From Usitatibacter palustris (GTDB lineage: Bacteria > Pseudomonadota > Gammaproteobacteria > Burkholderiales > Usitatibacteraceae): a stretch of DNA of 64,000 nucleotides. The stretch covers positions 124,001-188,000 of the forward strand of contig NZ_CP053073.1 in the NCBI RefSeq assembly GCF_013003985.1. Reading direction: 5' to 3'. A model generated the notes under the pieces. That model was not told where the DNA came from and did no database searches. It was given only the letters and a program-made list of their open reading frames with translations. The first letter of the stretch is position 1, and each line of letters begins with the position of its first letter. A program made the position numbers and the translations under genes. Below are positions 17,047 to 27,429 of the stretch, one piece after another.

Positions 17047-17760
17047 ATGTCCCCAATCGCCGCGAACCTGCAAGTTGTGAAACGGCGCATTTCCGAGGCG
17101 TTACAAGGGGATAGGCGCGCGATCACGTTGGTCGCGGTATCGAAGACGCGCCCGGCGGGCGATGTTCGCGTGGCATTCGATGCCGGGTGCCGCGATTTCG
17201 GCGAGAACTACGTGCAGGACGCGCTTCCGAAGATCGCGGCGCTGGCGGGCCTGCCGCTCGCGTGGCACTTCATCGGTTCGCTGCAGACCAACAAGGCAAA
17301 GGACGTGGCCGAGCATTTCGACTGGTTCCATGCGGTGGACCGCGCGAAGATCGCGCAGGCGCTTTCGCGCCATCGCCCCGCGTCGCAAGCGCCCCTGCAG
17401 GTGTGCATCCAGGTGAACATCAGCCGCGAGGCGACCAAGAGCGGCGTGACGGGCGAGGAAGTCGTGCCGCTCGCGCGCGAGGTTGCGTCACTTCCGAGGC
17501 TGGCACTCCGCGGGCTCATGGGCATGGCGAGCCCGACGGACGATGTCGCCAAACAACGCCGCGAGTTCGCGCAACTGCGCGGCGCCTTCGAGAACCTGCG
17601 CGCCGAGGGATTCGATGTCGACACGCTTTCGATGGGCATGACGCAGGATTTCGAGGCCGCGCTGGCCGAGGGTTCGACGATGGTTCGCATCGGCACCGCG
17701 ATCTTCGGGAAGCGAGACCCTCTCCCTGGCCCTCTCCCAAGGGAGAGGGAACAAGCATGA
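17047..17760 (+). CDS. yggS: YggS-family pyridoxal phosphate homeostasis protein
   Basis: 237 residues from ATG 17047. PLP-binding single-domain barrel protein that controls PLP and amino/keto-acid balance. It shows the LVAVSKTRP segment with the PLP lysine, FGENYVQD, WHFIGSLQTNK and the phosphate-binding SMGMTQDFEAA end. The last ~15 codons (about 17716-17757) are a palindromic repeat read as coding (DPLPGPLPREREQA), so the natural C-terminus has been replaced or extended by a repeat. The TGA overlaps the proC ATG. Confidence 0.93.
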   Translation: MSPIAANLQVVKRRISEALQGDRRAITLVAVSKTRPAGDVRVAFDAGCRDFGENYVQDALPKIAALAGLPLAWHFIGSLQTNKAKDVAEHFDWFHAVDRAKIAQALSRHRPASQAPLQVCIQVNISREATKSGVTGEEVVPLAREVASLPRLALRGLMGMASPTDDVAKQRREFAQLRGAFENLRAEGFDVDTLSMGMTQDFEAALAEGSTMVRIGTAIFGKRDPLPGPLPREREQA

Positions 17761-18578
17761 AGCTCGCATTCATCGGCGGCGGCAACATGGCGACCGCGAT
17801 CCTCGGTGGCCTGATGGCCAAGGGCTTTCGCGGCGCGGATGCGGTGGTGGCCGAGATCGACGCGGCGGCGCGCGCGCGGCTCGCCTCCGAGCTCGGCGTG
17901 AGCACCGTGGAGGCGCCTGGCGCGGAAATGGCGCGGGTGGACGTGATCGTGCTCGCTGTGAAACCGCAGAACATGCGCGAGGTGGCGAAGTCGCTGGCAC
18001 CGCATCTTTCGAAGCAGCTCGTGGTGTCGATCGCCGCGGGCATTCGCATTGCCGACCTCACCCGCTGGCTGGGCGGTCACTCGCGCATCGTGCGCGCCAT
18101 GCCCAATACGCCGGCACTCGTGCAGGCGGGCATCACGGGGCTCTATGCGACGGACGCGGTGACTCTGTCCGATCGCGAGAAGGTGAATGAACTTCTCGCC
18201 GCCATCGGCGCCACGGTCTGGCTCGATAGCGAAGGCGATATCGATATCGTCACCGCGATCTCGGGCAGCGGCCCGGCGTATGTCTTCTACGTGATGGAAG
18301 CGCTGGAAGCCGCGGCGAAGGATCTGGGCCTCGCGCCCGACAAGGCGCGCACGCTCGCCCTCTGGACGTTCGCGGGGGGTGCCAAGCTCGCGGCTGAGCG
18401 CGGGCTCGATCCTGCGGTGCTGCGCGCGCAGGTGACATCGAAGGGCGGCACGACACAGGCGGCCATTTCAGTGCTGGATGCCGCGCAGGTGAAAGCCATG
18501 TTCGTGGCCGCGATCAAGGCCGCGCACACGCGGTCGCAACAGTTGGGTGACGAGTTCGGAAAGGACCCGCAGTCGTGA
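17757..18578 (+). CDS. proC: Pyrroline-5-carboxylate reductase ProC
   Basis: 273 residues, normal length. It catalyses the last step of proline synthesis with NAD(P)H in the cytoplasm. The Rossmann start is FIGGGNMATAILGG, with the family motifs SGSGPAYVFYVMEAL, FAGGAKL and VTSKGGTTQAA near the C-terminus. ATGA coupling to yggS upstream and GTGA coupling to yggT downstream; the yggS-proC-yggT order is widespread in proteobacteria. It works together with ProA encoded at 45.9-47.2 kb. Confidence 0.96.
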   Translation: MKLAFIGGGNMATAILGGLMAKGFRGADAVVAEIDAAARARLASELGVSTVEAPGAEMARVDVIVLAVKPQNMREVAKSLAPHLSKQLVVSIAAGIRIADLTRWLGGHSRIVRAMPNTPALVQAGITGLYATDAVTLSDREKVNELLAAIGATVWLDSEGDIDIVTAISGSGPAYVFYVMEALEAAAKDLGLAPDKARTLALWTFAGGAKLAAERGLDPAVLRAQVTSKGGTTQAAISVLDAAQVKAMFVAAIKAAHTRSQQLGDEFGKDPQS

Positions 18579-19162
18579 TCAACCAGGCGCTCATCTTCGT
18601 CGTCGACACGCTCTTCCACCTGTTCATCCTCGCGGTGCTGGTGCGATTCTGGATGCAGGTGCTGCGCGCGCCGATGAGAAACCCCATCGCGCAATTCACG
18701 ATGGCGCTCAGCGACTGGGCCGTGAAGCCGCTGCGCCGCATCATCCCCGGCTTCTTCGGCCTCGACCTCGCCTCGCTCCTTGTCGCCTGGGCGGCGGAGT
18801 TCGTGCTCCAGGTGATCCTGCTTTACATCATGGACAGGCCGATCACCGAGAACCCTGGAGTGCTTTCGGTGGTGCTGTTCTTCGCGTTCGTGAAGCTGAT
18901 CCGGCTGTCGATCTACGTCTTCATCGGCGCACTGATCCTCCAGGCCGTGCTCTCGTGGGTGAATCCCCACCACCCGGTCGCGCCGTTCTTCGATGCGCTC
19001 ACGCGTCCGTTCATGAAGCCCGTGCGGAAGATCATTCCGCTGATCGGCGGCGTGGACATCTCGCCGATCTTCGTCCTCATTGCCTTCCAGCTCGTGCTGA
19101 TGCTGCCGGTCGCGTGGCTCGAGGGGCAGGCGATGATGATGATCGTTCGGGCGCTGGTGTAA
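18575..19162 (+). CDS. yggT: YggT family membrane protein
   Basis: 195 residues with two YggT modules. It has hydrophobic segments at each half start (FHLFILAVLVRFWMQVL; FVLQVILLYIMD; LSIYVFIGALILQAVLSWV; FVLIAFQLVLML). The repeat signature NP..TxPxxKPxRRIIP appears as PMRNPIAQ...LRRIIPG and LTRPFMKPVRKIIPLIGG. Inner-membrane protein of poorly defined function, linked in other species to osmotic or cell-envelope roles. Last gene of the yggS-proC-yggT operon. Confidence 0.9.
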   Translation: MINQALIFVVDTLFHLFILAVLVRFWMQVLRAPMRNPIAQFTMALSDWAVKPLRRIIPGFFGLDLASLLVAWAAEFVLQVILLYIMDRPITENPGVLSVVLFFAFVKLIRLSIYVFIGALILQAVLSWVNPHHPVAPFFDALTRPFMKPVRKIIPLIGGVDISPIFVLIAFQLVLMLPVAWLEGQAMMMIVRALV

Positions 19163-19167
19163 GCCCC

Positions 19168-19273
19168 TGTCATCCTGAGGGCCGCAGTGCCCGAAGGACC
19201 TGCTGTAGAGCGGTAGCGCCGCGCTTGCGCTGTAAAGCAGGTCCTTCGGTCGCTGGCGCTCCTCAGGATGACA
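19168..19273. repeat. Dispersed palindromic repeat, copy R1
   Basis: Outer arms TGTCATCCTGAGG and CCTCAGGATGACA and inner arms with AAGGACCTGCT and AGCAGGTCCTT form a long imperfect palindrome of about 106 bases. It lies between two convergent genes and probably folds as a bidirectional terminator-like hairpin. The last codons and stop of the acyl-CoA synthetase lie inside its right arm. Confidence 0.85.
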
Positions 19274-20945
19274 GTTGTTCTTTTTCCTGCAGTACACGCC
19301 ACTGGATCTTCCCGGTAGCGGTCTTTGGCAGCGATTCGACGAACTCGATGATGCGCGGCACCTTGTAGGCCGCCATCTTGCCGCGCGCCCACTCGGTGAT
19401 CTCCTCGGGCGTGACGCTGCCCCGGCTCGCGGGCTTCAACACCACAACGGCTTTCACCGTCTCGCCCCGATGCGTGTCCTTCGCGGCGATCACGCACGCT
19501 TCCTGGATGGCAGGGTGGCCGTAGAGGAGGGATTCGACTTCCGCGGGCCAGACCTTCATGCCCGAGGCATTGATCATTCGCTTCAGGCGGTCGACGAGGA
19601 AGAAGTAGCCCTCCTCGTCCATGCGGCCGAGGTCACCGGTGCGGAAAAACTTCTTGCCGTCGCGCTCGAAGAAGCACTCCTTCGTCGCTTCGGGGTTGTC
19701 CCAGTAGCCGAGGAAGATCTGCGGGCCGGCGCTGACGATTTCGCCCACTTCGCCCTGGGGCAACTCCTCGAGCGTCGCGGGATCGACGACCATCGAGGTC
19801 GTGTCGAACACGGGAATGCCCAGGCACTGCTTCTTCGGGCGGTCGGGCGGATTGATGTGCGTGGGCGCCATCGTTTCGCTCAGCCCGTAGCCTTCGACGA
19901 ACGAAAGCCCGCAAAGCTCCTTCAACTTCGTGGCAACGGCTTCGGGCATCGCCGCGCCGCCGCCCGACATGCGCTGCACCGTGGAGAGGTCCCAGCTCGC
20001 GGCGTTCGGGCTCGCGAGGAGATCGACCACCATCGTCGGGATCAGCGTCCACGCGCTCACCTTGTGGCGTTGGATGAGCACGCCGGCGACTTCACGATCC
20101 CAGCGCGGCAGCAGCACCACCGTGCAGCCGTTGAGGATCGGCGTGTTCATGCTGTTTTGCATGCCGGTCACGTGGAAGTACGGCAGCACGCCGAGGTAGA
20201 TCACCTCGGATGAAATCTTGAACCACTCGAAGGGCATCACGATCGTCGACATCACGGTCGCGTGCGTATGCATGCAGCCCTTGGGCTTGCCCGTCGTCCC
20301 CGACGTGTAGGGCATCACGGCGAGGTCGTTGGGGCCCGCGGTCGTCGGACCGGGTGCGAGGTCCTGTGCGATCGCATCCGACCACAGCGTCACGTTCGGC
20401 CCGGCGATCGGCTGGCGCGGAAGCTTGAACGCATCGGGCACCTTCAGATCCGTGGGATTCACGAGGTGATTCGCATACGCCGCGACGATCGCATGCTGCA
20501 GCGTTCCATCCGCGGCGAGCGGGCCGGCCGCGGGCCACAGCTCCTGCGCCACGATCGCAACCTTCGCGCCCGAGTCCTTCACGTAACCGCGCAGCTCCTC
20601 GGTGAGGTTCATCGGATTGATCGGCACGACGACCGCATCGGCGCGCAGGATCGCGTAGTAGGCGATGACGAACTCGAAGCTGTTCTGCGCGAAGAGCAGC
20701 ACGCGGTCGCCCTTCGCGACGCCGCACTTCTTCTGCAGGAAGCCCGCGAGCTTCAGCGCTTCGGCTTCCAGCGCCTTGAAGGTGATCGCGTTGTCGTAGC
20801 AGATGAACGCGGGCTTGTCGGGATAGCGGCGCGCGGAGACTTCGAGGTTGTACCAGACGCTCGTCGCGGGGTACGTCAGCGACTTGGGGGCTTCCCGGGG
20901 CCAGTAGGCGTAGTGACGCGGCTGCTGCATGGCGGCGTTATCCAT
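19263..20945 (-). CDS. Long- or medium-chain acyl-CoA synthetase (AMP-forming)
   Basis: 560 residues from ATG 20945 (ATG 20930 also possible). It activates fatty or hydroxy fatty acids to CoA thioesters with ATP. The P-loop is [11 protein letters not shown]; adenylate motifs are [25 protein letters not shown] and [11 protein letters not shown]; the catalytic Lys lies in [11 protein letters not shown]. It is the last gene of a six-gene minus-strand operon and overlaps the preceding dehydrogenase gene by 8 bases. In lva-type operons an LvaE-like synthetase holds the same place. The C-terminal LSS and stop come from repeat R1. Confidence 0.9.
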   Translation of the reverse strand: MDNAAMQQPRHYAYWPREAPKSLTYPATSVWYNLEVSARRYPDKPAFICYDNAITFKALEAEALKLAGFLQKKCGVAKGDRVLLFAQNSFEFVIAYYAILRADAVVVPINPMNLTEELRGYVKDSGAKVAIVAQELWPAAGPLAADGTLQHAIVAAYANHLVNPTDLKVPDAFKLPRQPIAGPNVTLWSDAIAQDLAPGPTTAGPNDLAVMPYTSGTTGKPKGCMHTHATVMSTIVMPFEWFKISSEVIYLGVLPYFHVTGMQNSMNTPILNGCTVVLLPRWDREVAGVLIQRHKVSAWTLIPTMVVDLLASPNAASWDLSTVQRMSGGGAAMPEAVATKLKELCGLSFVEGYGLSETMAPTHINPPDRPKKQCLGIPVFDTTSMVVDPATLEELPQGEVGEIVSAGPQIFLGYWDNPEATKECFFERDGKKFFRTGDLGRMDEEGYFFLVDRLKRMINASGMKVWPAEVESLLYGHPAIQEACVIAAKDTHRGETVKAVVVLKPASRGSVTPEEITEWARGKMAAYKVPRIIEFVESLPKTATGKIQWRVLQEKEQLSS

Positions 20946-22155
20946 GGCGTGCGAGTTCGAGCTTTCCGATCTGGTTGCGGTGCACTTCATCGGGACCATC
21001 GGCCAGGCGCAGCGTGCGCGCCTTCGCGTACATCGCGGCGAGCGGGAAGTCTTCCGAAACGCCGGCGGCCCCGCAGGCCTGGATCGCCCAGTCGATCACG
21101 GTGAGCGCCATGTTGGGCGCGGCGACCTTGATCATCGCGATTTCCTTCCGCGCAACCTTGTTGCCGGCGGTGTCCATCATCCACGCGGCGTTGAGCACGA
21201 GAAGCCGCGCCTGGTCGATCAGGATGCGGGCGTTGGCGATGCGCTCGAGCGTCACCGTCTGCTCGGAGATGGGCTTGCCGAAAGCAACACGCGCCTTCGT
21301 GCGGCGGCACATCACTTCGAGCGCGCGTTCGGCCACACCGATGACGCGCATGCAGTGGTGGATGCGGCCCGGACCCAGGCGGCCCTGCGCGATCTCGAAG
21401 CCGCGGCCCTCGCCGAGCAGCATGTTGGTCGCGGGCACTCGCACGTCCTTGAAGTCGATCTCGCCGTGGCCGTGCGGCGCGTCGTCGTCGCCGAACACCG
21501 GCAGCGCGCGCACGATCTTCACGCCGGGCGCATCCATCGGCACGAGGATCATCGACTGCTGCTGGTGCCGGTTCGCATTCGTCGGATCGGACTTGCCCAT
21601 GAAGATGAGGATCTTGCAGCGCGGATCGGGCGCGCCGGTCGTCCACCACTTGCGGCCGTTGATCACGTAGTCGTTGCCATCCCGCACGATGCTCGACGCA
21701 ATGTTGGTCGCATCCGACGAAGCGACCGCGGGCTCGGTCATCGCGAACGCGGAGCGGATCTTGCCGGCGAGGAGGGGTTCCAGCCACTGCTTCTTCTGCT
21801 CGGGCGTGCCGTAGCGCTCGAGCACTTCCATGTTTCCGGTGTCGGGCGCGTTGCAATTGAACGACTCGGGACCGATCTCGGAGCGGCCCATGATTTCGCA
21901 CAGCGGCGCGTACTCGAGGTTCGTGAGGCCGGCGCCGAGCGCGGAGGCGGGCAGGAAGAGGTTCCACAGCCCCTGCGCGCGCGCCTTCTCCTTGAGCGAC
22001 TCCATCACCTTCGTCGCCTGCCACGGGTTGCCCGCCTTGCGGTTGGCGCGCACCTCGTCGGCAAAGGGGACCTCTGCGGGATAGACATGGGCTTCCATGA
22101 AGGCGGTGACGCGTTCCTGGAGCGCGCGGGTTTTTTCCGAGTAGCCGAATTGCAT
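20938..22155 (-). CDS. Acyl-CoA dehydrogenase, ACAD10/11 type
   Basis: 405 residues, start ATG 22155. FAD enzyme of beta-oxidation. Features matching the ACAD10/11 branch are [40 protein letters not shown] and [11 protein letters not shown]. In that branch the substrate is often a 4-hydroxyacyl-CoA first phosphorylated by an APH-like kinase, which is the next gene upstream here (12-base gap). It is therefore likely to act on phospho- or hydroxyacyl-CoA rather than plain fatty acyl-CoA; this is inferred from family and context. Confidence 0.9.
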   Translation of the reverse strand: MQFGYSEKTRALQERVTAFMEAHVYPAEVPFADEVRANRKAGNPWQATKVMESLKEKARAQGLWNLFLPASALGAGLTNLEYAPLCEIMGRSEIGPESFNCNAPDTGNMEVLERYGTPEQKKQWLEPLLAGKIRSAFAMTEPAVASSDATNIASSIVRDGNDYVINGRKWWTTGAPDPRCKILIFMGKSDPTNANRHQQQSMILVPMDAPGVKIVRALPVFGDDDAPHGHGEIDFKDVRVPATNMLLGEGRGFEIAQGRLGPGRIHHCMRVIGVAERALEVMCRRTKARVAFGKPISEQTVTLERIANARILIDQARLLVLNAAWMMDTAGNKVARKEIAMIKVAAPNMALTVIDWAIQACGAAGVSEDFPLAAMYAKARTLRLADGPDEVHRNQIGKLELARHG

Positions 22156-22166
22156 GTGTTTCTCCT

Positions 22167-23228
22167 TCAGGACTGCAGCTTGAGGGCCTGCTTCCAGCCT
22201 TCCTCCGCGATCGGCCGGGCCCTCTTGCCGGCTTCGATCGCTTCCGCGCTCGCCGCATTGCCTTGCAGCGCGCGCGACATCACGCCCTGCAGGATCGCCG
22301 CGAGGCGGAACATGTTGAATGCGAGGTAGTACTCCCAGTTCGCGATTCCGTCGCGCCCGGTTCTCCGGCAATACGCCGCGAGGTATTCCTTCTCGTCGGG
22401 AATGCCCAGCGCAGTGAAATCCGCGCCCAGCAGGCCGCGCGCGTGCGCGCCACCCGGAAGACGCCAGGTCATGCAGTGGTACGCAAAGTCCGCGAGCGGA
22501 TGACCGAGGGTGGAGAGCTCCCAGTCGAGGACGCCCAGGATGCGCGGCTCGCGCGGATGGAAGATCACGTTGTCGATGCGGTAGTCGCCGTGCACCACCG
22601 AGGTTTCGTCGCCCACGGGCAGGTTCTTCGGGAGCCACTCGATGAGGCTATCCATCGCCTCGATCTTCTCGGTCTCGGAAGCGCGGTACTGCTTGGTCCA
22701 GCGGTCGATCTGGCGCGCGAGATAGTTGCCGGTCTTGCCGTAGGTCTCGAGGCCCGCGGCGCGATAGTCCACGCTGTGCAACGCGGCAATCACGCGGTTC
22801 ATCTCGCTGTAGAGCGCGCGGCGTTCGGTGGGCGTGACGCCGGGCAGCTGCGGGTCCCAGAAGATTCGACCCTCGAGGTAGTCCATGACGAAGAACGAAG
22901 TGCCGATGACTTCCGGGTCCTCGCACAGCGCGTAGGTCTTCGGAACCGGCACGTCGGTTTTCGCGAGCGCGGTCATCACCTGGTACTCGCGATCCACGGC
23001 GTGCGCGGAGGGGAGAAGCTTGCCCGGCGGCTTGCGGCGCAGCGCGTACCGCTTCGTGCCGGCGGTGACCAGATACGTGGGATTCGACTGCCCGCCCTTG
23101 AACTGCACGATCTCGAGCGCGCCGACGTTCGAATCCACGTGCTCGCGCATCCACGCGGCAAGCTTCTCCGCGTCGAACGCGTGCTGCGGGGCGACCGGGC
23201 GCGTGCCCGAGAACTTCTCGAAGCTCAT
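22167..23228 (-). CDS. APH-family phosphotransferase (LvaA/ACAD10-kinase-like)
   Basis: 353 residues. The fold is aminoglycoside-phosphotransferase/choline-kinase-like: a G-G-Q-S-N-P-T-Y-L nucleotide loop, a [16 protein letters not shown] lysine region, the catalytic [13 protein letters not shown] loop and [17 protein letters not shown] metal motif. Relatives act as 4-hydroxyacyl-CoA kinases with a partner dehydrogenase; it is very unlikely to be a drug-resistance gene. Its start overlaps the SDR stop by four bases (ATGA), giving tight coupling. Confidence 0.88.
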   Translation of the reverse strand: MSFEKFSGTRPVAPQHAFDAEKLAAWMREHVDSNVGALEIVQFKGGQSNPTYLVTAGTKRYALRRKPPGKLLPSAHAVDREYQVMTALAKTDVPVPKTYALCEDPEVIGTSFFVMDYLEGRIFWDPQLPGVTPTERRALYSEMNRVIAALHSVDYRAAGLETYGKTGNYLARQIDRWTKQYRASETEKIEAMDSLIEWLPKNLPVGDETSVVHGDYRIDNVIFHPREPRILGVLDWELSTLGHPLADFAYHCMTWRLPGGAHARGLLGADFTALGIPDEKEYLAAYCRRTGRDGIANWEYYLAFNMFRLAAILQGVMSRALQGNAASAEAIEAGKRARPIAEEGWKQALKLQS

Positions 23229-23998
23229 GTGACGCTGTTGCCTCCGTCGACGGCGATGTACTGGCCGGTGATGTGGCGCGAGGCTTCGGAGGCGAGGAAC
23301 GCGGCCACGCCCTTCAGGTCCTCCTCACCGCCGATGCGCCCGAGCGGGGTCGCCGCAATGACGCGCGCGCCGATCTTCTCGAGGATCCCGCTCGCCATCT
23401 TCGACGGGAAGAATCCCGGGCAAATCGCGTTCACGTTGATGTTGTACTTGCCCCACTCGGTGGCGAGAGCCCGCGTGAAGTTCACCGCCGCGCCCTTCGA
23501 GGTGTTGTAGGCAATCGTCGTCATGTCGGGCGGATTGCCCGAGAGCCCGGCGACCGACGCGATGTTGATGATCTTCCCGGACTTCCGATCGATCATGCAG
23601 CGCCGTCCCACCTCGCGCGACAGGAAAAACATCGCGTTGATGTTGAGGTTCATCACCTTGTGCCACGCCTCGTCCGGATACTGCTCGGCGGGCGCGCCCC
23701 ACGACGCGCCGGCGTTGTTCACGAGGATGTCGATCGTGCCGAACTTCTTCACGACTTCGTCGACCATCGCGGGGATGGCTTCGAACTTCGAGAGATCGTT
23801 CACGATCGTGTGCACTTCGATGCCGCGCGCTTCCAGATGCTTCTTCGCTTCGACAAGTTCGTCTGCCTTGCGCGCGGTGATCGCGACCTTGGCGCCCATG
23901 TCGCCCAGGCCCTCGGCGATCTGCAGCCCCAGCCCGCGCGAACCACCCGTGACGAGCGCCACCTTGCCCTTGAGGTTGAAGAGATCGGCGGTCTTCAT
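23225..23998 (-). CDS. SDR family oxidoreductase, probable 3-hydroxyacyl-CoA dehydrogenase
   Basis: 257 residues from ATG 23998, which overlaps the thiolase stop by one base. Classical SDR: TGGSRGLG cofactor loop, NNAG at about residue 92, catalytic Ser in NIASVAG and Y-N-T-S-K. The end ([16 protein letters not shown]) is typical of FabG-like enzymes. In lva-type pathways an SDR (LvaD) oxidises the 3-hydroxyacyl-CoA made by the kinase/dehydrogenase pair, which fits this neighbourhood. Confidence 0.87.
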   Translation of the reverse strand: MKTADLFNLKGKVALVTGGSRGLGLQIAEGLGDMGAKVAITARKADELVEAKKHLEARGIEVHTIVNDLSKFEAIPAMVDEVVKKFGTIDILVNNAGASWGAPAEQYPDEAWHKVMNLNINAMFFLSREVGRRCMIDRKSGKIINIASVAGLSGNPPDMTTIAYNTSKGAAVNFTRALATEWGKYNINVNAICPGFFPSKMASGILEKIGARVIAATPLGRIGGEEDLKGVAAFLASEASRHITGQYIAVDGGNSVT

Positions 23999-25176
23999 CA
24001 CGCCACCTCGAACAGGCCGGCCGCGCCGATGCCGCCGGCCACGCACATCGTGACCACGACGTACTTCACCTTGCGGCGCTTGCCTTCGATCAGCGCATGG
24101 CCTACGAGACGCGCGCCCGTCATGCCGAAGGGATGGCCCACGGCGATGGAGCCGCCGTTCACGTTGAGGCGATCATCGGGAATGCCCAGCTTGTCGCGGC
24201 AGTAGATCACCTGCACCGCGAAGGCTTCATTCAATTCCCACAGGCCGATGTCGCCCACCTTGAGGCCGGCGCGCTCCAGCAGGCGCGGGACGGCGAACAC
24301 AGGGCCGATGCCCATCTCGTCGGGCTCGCAGCCGGCGACCGCGAAGCCGCGGAAGATGCCGAGCGGCTCGATGCCGCGCTTCTCGGCGAGCTTCGCATCC
24401 ATCACTACGCAGGCCGACGCGCCATCCGAGAACTGGCTCGCGTTGCCCGCGGCAACGACACCGCCGGGCATCGCGGATTTGATCTTCGCAACACCTTCGA
24501 GCGTGGTGTCCGCGCGAATGCCTTCGTCGGAATCGAGCGTCACTTCCTTCGAGAAGATGCGGCCCGAATCCTTGTCGGCCATGCCCATCGTCGTCGTGAA
24601 CGGCGCGATCTCGTCCTTGAACTTGCCGGCCGCGACACCCGCTGCAGCACGCTGCTGGCTGCGAACGCCGTATTCGTCCTGCTGCTGGCGCGAGATCCCG
24701 TAGCGCTTCGCGACGTTCTCCGCCGTGTCCAGCATCGAGAGGTAGAGCTCGGGCTTGTTCTTCGCGATCCAGCCTTCGGTGCGCATGTGCTGGTTCGAGT
24801 TCTGCTGGACGCAGGAAATGGACTCGACGCCGCCGGCGATCATGATCGGCGAGCGATCGACGATCACCGAGTGCGCGGCCATCGCGATGGCCTGCAGGCC
24901 CGAGGAGCAGAAGCGGTTCACGGTCACGCCGGTCGCGGTGACCGGCAGGCCCGCGCGAATGCCCGACTGGCGCGCGATGTTCACGCCCGTCGCACCTTCG
25001 GGATAGCCGCAACCCATGATGATGTCCTCGACTTCGGCCGGATCGATCTTCGCGCGCTCGACGGCGGCCTTCACGACGTGGCCTCCCATCGTCGCGCCAT
25101 GGGTCATGTTGAGGGCGCCCTTCCAGCTCTTGGCGAGTCCGGTCCTGGCAGTGGAAACAATGACGGCTTCGTTCAT
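23998..25176 (-). CDS. Acetyl-CoA acyltransferase (thiolase)
   Basis: 392 residues, normal thiolase length. It cleaves 3-ketoacyl-CoA to acetyl-CoA plus a shortened acyl-CoA. The active-site Cys is in NRFCSSGLQ, the His in [16 protein letters not shown] and the second Cys in [11 protein letters not shown]. It is 9 bases behind the multifunctional hydratase/dehydrogenase gene and directly coupled to the SDR, making a complete beta-oxidation set. Confidence 0.93.
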   Translation of the reverse strand: MNEAVIVSTARTGLAKSWKGALNMTHGATMGGHVVKAAVERAKIDPAEVEDIIMGCGYPEGATGVNIARQSGIRAGLPVTATGVTVNRFCSSGLQAIAMAAHSVIVDRSPIMIAGGVESISCVQQNSNQHMRTEGWIAKNKPELYLSMLDTAENVAKRYGISRQQQDEYGVRSQQRAAAGVAAGKFKDEIAPFTTTMGMADKDSGRIFSKEVTLDSDEGIRADTTLEGVAKIKSAMPGGVVAAGNASQFSDGASACVVMDAKLAEKRGIEPLGIFRGFAVAGCEPDEMGIGPVFAVPRLLERAGLKVGDIGLWELNEAFAVQVIYCRDKLGIPDDRLNVNGGSIAVGHPFGMTGARLVGHALIEGKRRKVKYVVVTMCVAGGIGAAGLFEVA

Positions 25177-25185
25177 GGCGTGCTC

Positions 25186-27300
25186 CTAATTGAAGTTCTT
25201 GCCTTCGGCGGCGAGCTTGGAAAGGATCGCGGCGGGTTTCCAGAACGCGTCGCCGGTCTGCTTCTCGTATTTCTTCATCGCGCGCTCGACGTTGGGCAGC
25301 CCCACCTGGTCGGCGTAAAGCATCGGGCCGCCGCGGTGCAGCGGGAAACCGTAGCCGGTGAGGTAAACCATGTCCACGTCGGAAGCGCGAGCGGCGATGC
25401 ATTCCTCCACGATACGCGCGCCTTCGTTCACCAGCGCATAGATGCAGCGCTCCACGATTTCCTCGTCGCTGATCTTGCGCGGGGTCACACCGTTGGCCTT
25501 GCGTACTTCCTCGATCACCTTGTCGACGACCGGATCGGGAATCGCATCGCGCTTGCCCGGTTCGTAGCGATACCAGCCGGCCCCCGTCTTCTGTCCGAAG
25601 CGGCCCATCTCGCAGATCTTGTCGGCGATGGGCTGCTTGGGTGTGTTCGCGTTCTCCGCATAGAGGCGCTTGCGAATCGACCAGCCGATGTCGTTGCCGG
25701 CGAGGTCGGCCACGCGGAAGGGGCCCATTGCGAAACCGAACTTCTCCATCGCGCGGTCAACCTGCTGGGGGGAAGCGCCTTCCTCGACAAGGTCGTTCGC
25801 CTGGCGGCCGTAGAACTTGAGCATCCGGTTGCCGATGAAGCCGTCGCACACGCCCGACACCACAGCGGTCTTCTTGATCTTCTTCCCGACCTGCATCACG
25901 GTGGCCATCACGTCGGGCGCGCTCTTCTTGCCGCGCACGACTTCGAGCAGCTTCATCACGTTGGCCGGACTGAAGAAGTGCATGCCCACCACGTCGCCGG
26001 GGCGCTTGGTGAAGGACGCGATCTTGTCCACGTCGAGCGTGGACGTGTTCGAGGCGAGAATGGCGCCGGGCTTGGCGACTTCATCGAGCTTCTTGAAGAC
26101 CTGCTCCTTCACGCCGATCTCCTCGAACACCGCCTCGATGATGAGATCCGCGTCCTTGAGGTCGTCGTAGGAGAGCGTGGGCTTCAGCAGCGCCATGCGG
26201 CTTTCCATCTTGTCGGCGGTGAGCTTGCCCTTCTTCACCGTGCCCTCGTAGTTCTTGCGGATCGTCGCTAGCCCGCGGTCGAGCGCCTCCTGCTTGGTCT
26301 CGAGGATCGTCACGGGAATGCCCGCGTTGAGGAAGTTCATCGCGATCCCGCCGCCCATCGTGCCCGCGCCGATCACGCCGACCTTCTCGATCTTGCGCGG
26401 CTTGGTGTCTTCGGGAATGTCGGGGATCTTGGAGGCGGCGCGCTCGGCGAAGAACGCGTGGCGCAGGGCGCGCGACTCGGGCGTCATCATGAGTGCCAGG
26501 AACGTCTCGCGTTCGAGGCGCATGCCCGCCTCGAACGGCATGGTGAGCGAGGCGGCAACGACCTCCACGCATTTGAGCGGCGCGGGGAAGTTCTTCGCGA
26601 CCGCGGTCACGCTGTTCTTCGCGAACTGCACGAAGGCTTCGGCGTTCGGGTGCGTGACCTTGAGGTCGCGCACGAGCTTCAGCGGCCGCTTCTCGGCGAC
26701 CACCTTGCGTGCGAAGGCCAGGGCGCCCTCGATCAGGTCGCCCTCGATGATTTCGTCGAAGAGCGCCGTGGGCCGTTCCTTGGTGGGCACTCCCAGTTGT
26801 TCAGACGCAACCGGTGCGCCCGACGCAATCATGTTGAGCGCCGTCTCCAGGCCCACGACGCGCGGCAGCCGCTGCGTGCCGCCCGCGCCGGGGATGAGAC
26901 CGAGCTTCACTTCCGGCAGCGCGATCTGCGCACCGGGGGAGGCCACGCGGAAGTGGCAGCCGAGCGAGAACTCGAGGCCGCCGCCCATGCACACCGTGTG
27001 GATCGCGACGATCACGGGCTTGGTCGCCGTCTCGGCGACACGGATCATTGTGTGCAGCGTGGGCTCGGCGAGCGCCTTCGGTCCGCCGAACTCCTTGATG
27101 TCGGCGCCGCCCGAGAACGCCTTGCCCGCTCCCGTCACGACGATCGCCGTGACCTTCGGATCGGCCAGCGCCTTCTCGATGCCCGCGACCACGGCGGTGC
27201 GGACCGGATGGCCCAGGCCGTTGACGGGCGGGTTGTCAAAGGTGATCAGGGCGATGTCGCCCCGGACTTCATAGTGCGCGGTGTTCGATTTCGTTTCCAA
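25186..27300 (-). CDS. Bifunctional enoyl-CoA hydratase / 3-hydroxyacyl-CoA dehydrogenase (FadB/FadJ-like)
   Basis: 704 residues. The N-terminal crotonase domain (about 1-190) has GAGKAFSGGADIKEF and an oxyanion-hole segment MGGGLEFSLGCHFRVA, with PEVKLGLIPGAGGTQRLPR following. The NAD domain starts at GVIGAGTMGGGIAM (about residue 300), followed by SNTSTLDVDKIA and HFFSPANVMKLLEV, and then the C-terminal dehydrogenase domain (GFIGNRML). It resembles peroxisomal-type bifunctional enzymes in length. First gene of the operon; its promoter must lie in 27301-27324 or within repeat R2. Confidence 0.93.
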   Translation of the reverse strand: METKSNTAHYEVRGDIALITFDNPPVNGLGHPVRTAVVAGIEKALADPKVTAIVVTGAGKAFSGGADIKEFGGPKALAEPTLHTMIRVAETATKPVIVAIHTVCMGGGLEFSLGCHFRVASPGAQIALPEVKLGLIPGAGGTQRLPRVVGLETALNMIASGAPVASEQLGVPTKERPTALFDEIIEGDLIEGALAFARKVVAEKRPLKLVRDLKVTHPNAEAFVQFAKNSVTAVAKNFPAPLKCVEVVAASLTMPFEAGMRLERETFLALMMTPESRALRHAFFAERAASKIPDIPEDTKPRKIEKVGVIGAGTMGGGIAMNFLNAGIPVTILETKQEALDRGLATIRKNYEGTVKKGKLTADKMESRMALLKPTLSYDDLKDADLIIEAVFEEIGVKEQVFKKLDEVAKPGAILASNTSTLDVDKIASFTKRPGDVVGMHFFSPANVMKLLEVVRGKKSAPDVMATVMQVGKKIKKTAVVSGVCDGFIGNRMLKFYGRQANDLVEEGASPQQVDRAMEKFGFAMGPFRVADLAGNDIGWSIRKRLYAENANTPKQPIADKICEMGRFGQKTGAGWYRYEPGKRDAIPDPVVDKVIEEVRKANGVTPRKISDEEIVERCIYALVNEGARIVEECIAARASDVDMVYLTGYGFPLHRGGPMLYADQVGLPNVERAMKKYEKQTGDAFWKPAAILSKLAAEGKNFN

Positions 27301-27324
27301 AATGCTCTCCTAGAAAAACCAAAT

Positions 27325-27423
27325 TGTCATCCTGAGGAGCGAAGCGACGAAGGACCTGTTTTAGGGGTTTAACAGTTAAAACACTCAAGCAGGTCCTTCG
27401 TCGCTTCGCTCCTCAGGATGACA
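27325..27423. repeat. Dispersed palindromic repeat, copy R2
   Basis: Nearly perfect palindrome with outer arms TGTCATCCTGAGGAGCGAAG / CTTCGCTCCTCAGGATGACA and inner AAGGACCTG / CAGGTCCTT around an AT-rich centre (TTTAACAGTTAAA). It fills the gap between two minus-strand operons. Confidence 0.9.
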
Positions 27424-27429
27424 ATCTCT

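Noticed and set aside
14759-17114. Open plus-strand frames opposite pilU and pilT
   Set aside because: The minus-strand products carry all PilT-family motifs; the plus-strand frames are Arg/His-rich shadows.
22167-23228. Aminoglycoside resistance gene
   Set aside because: The fold is APH-like, but the operon context and the ACAD10/11-type partner point to acyl-CoA metabolism.
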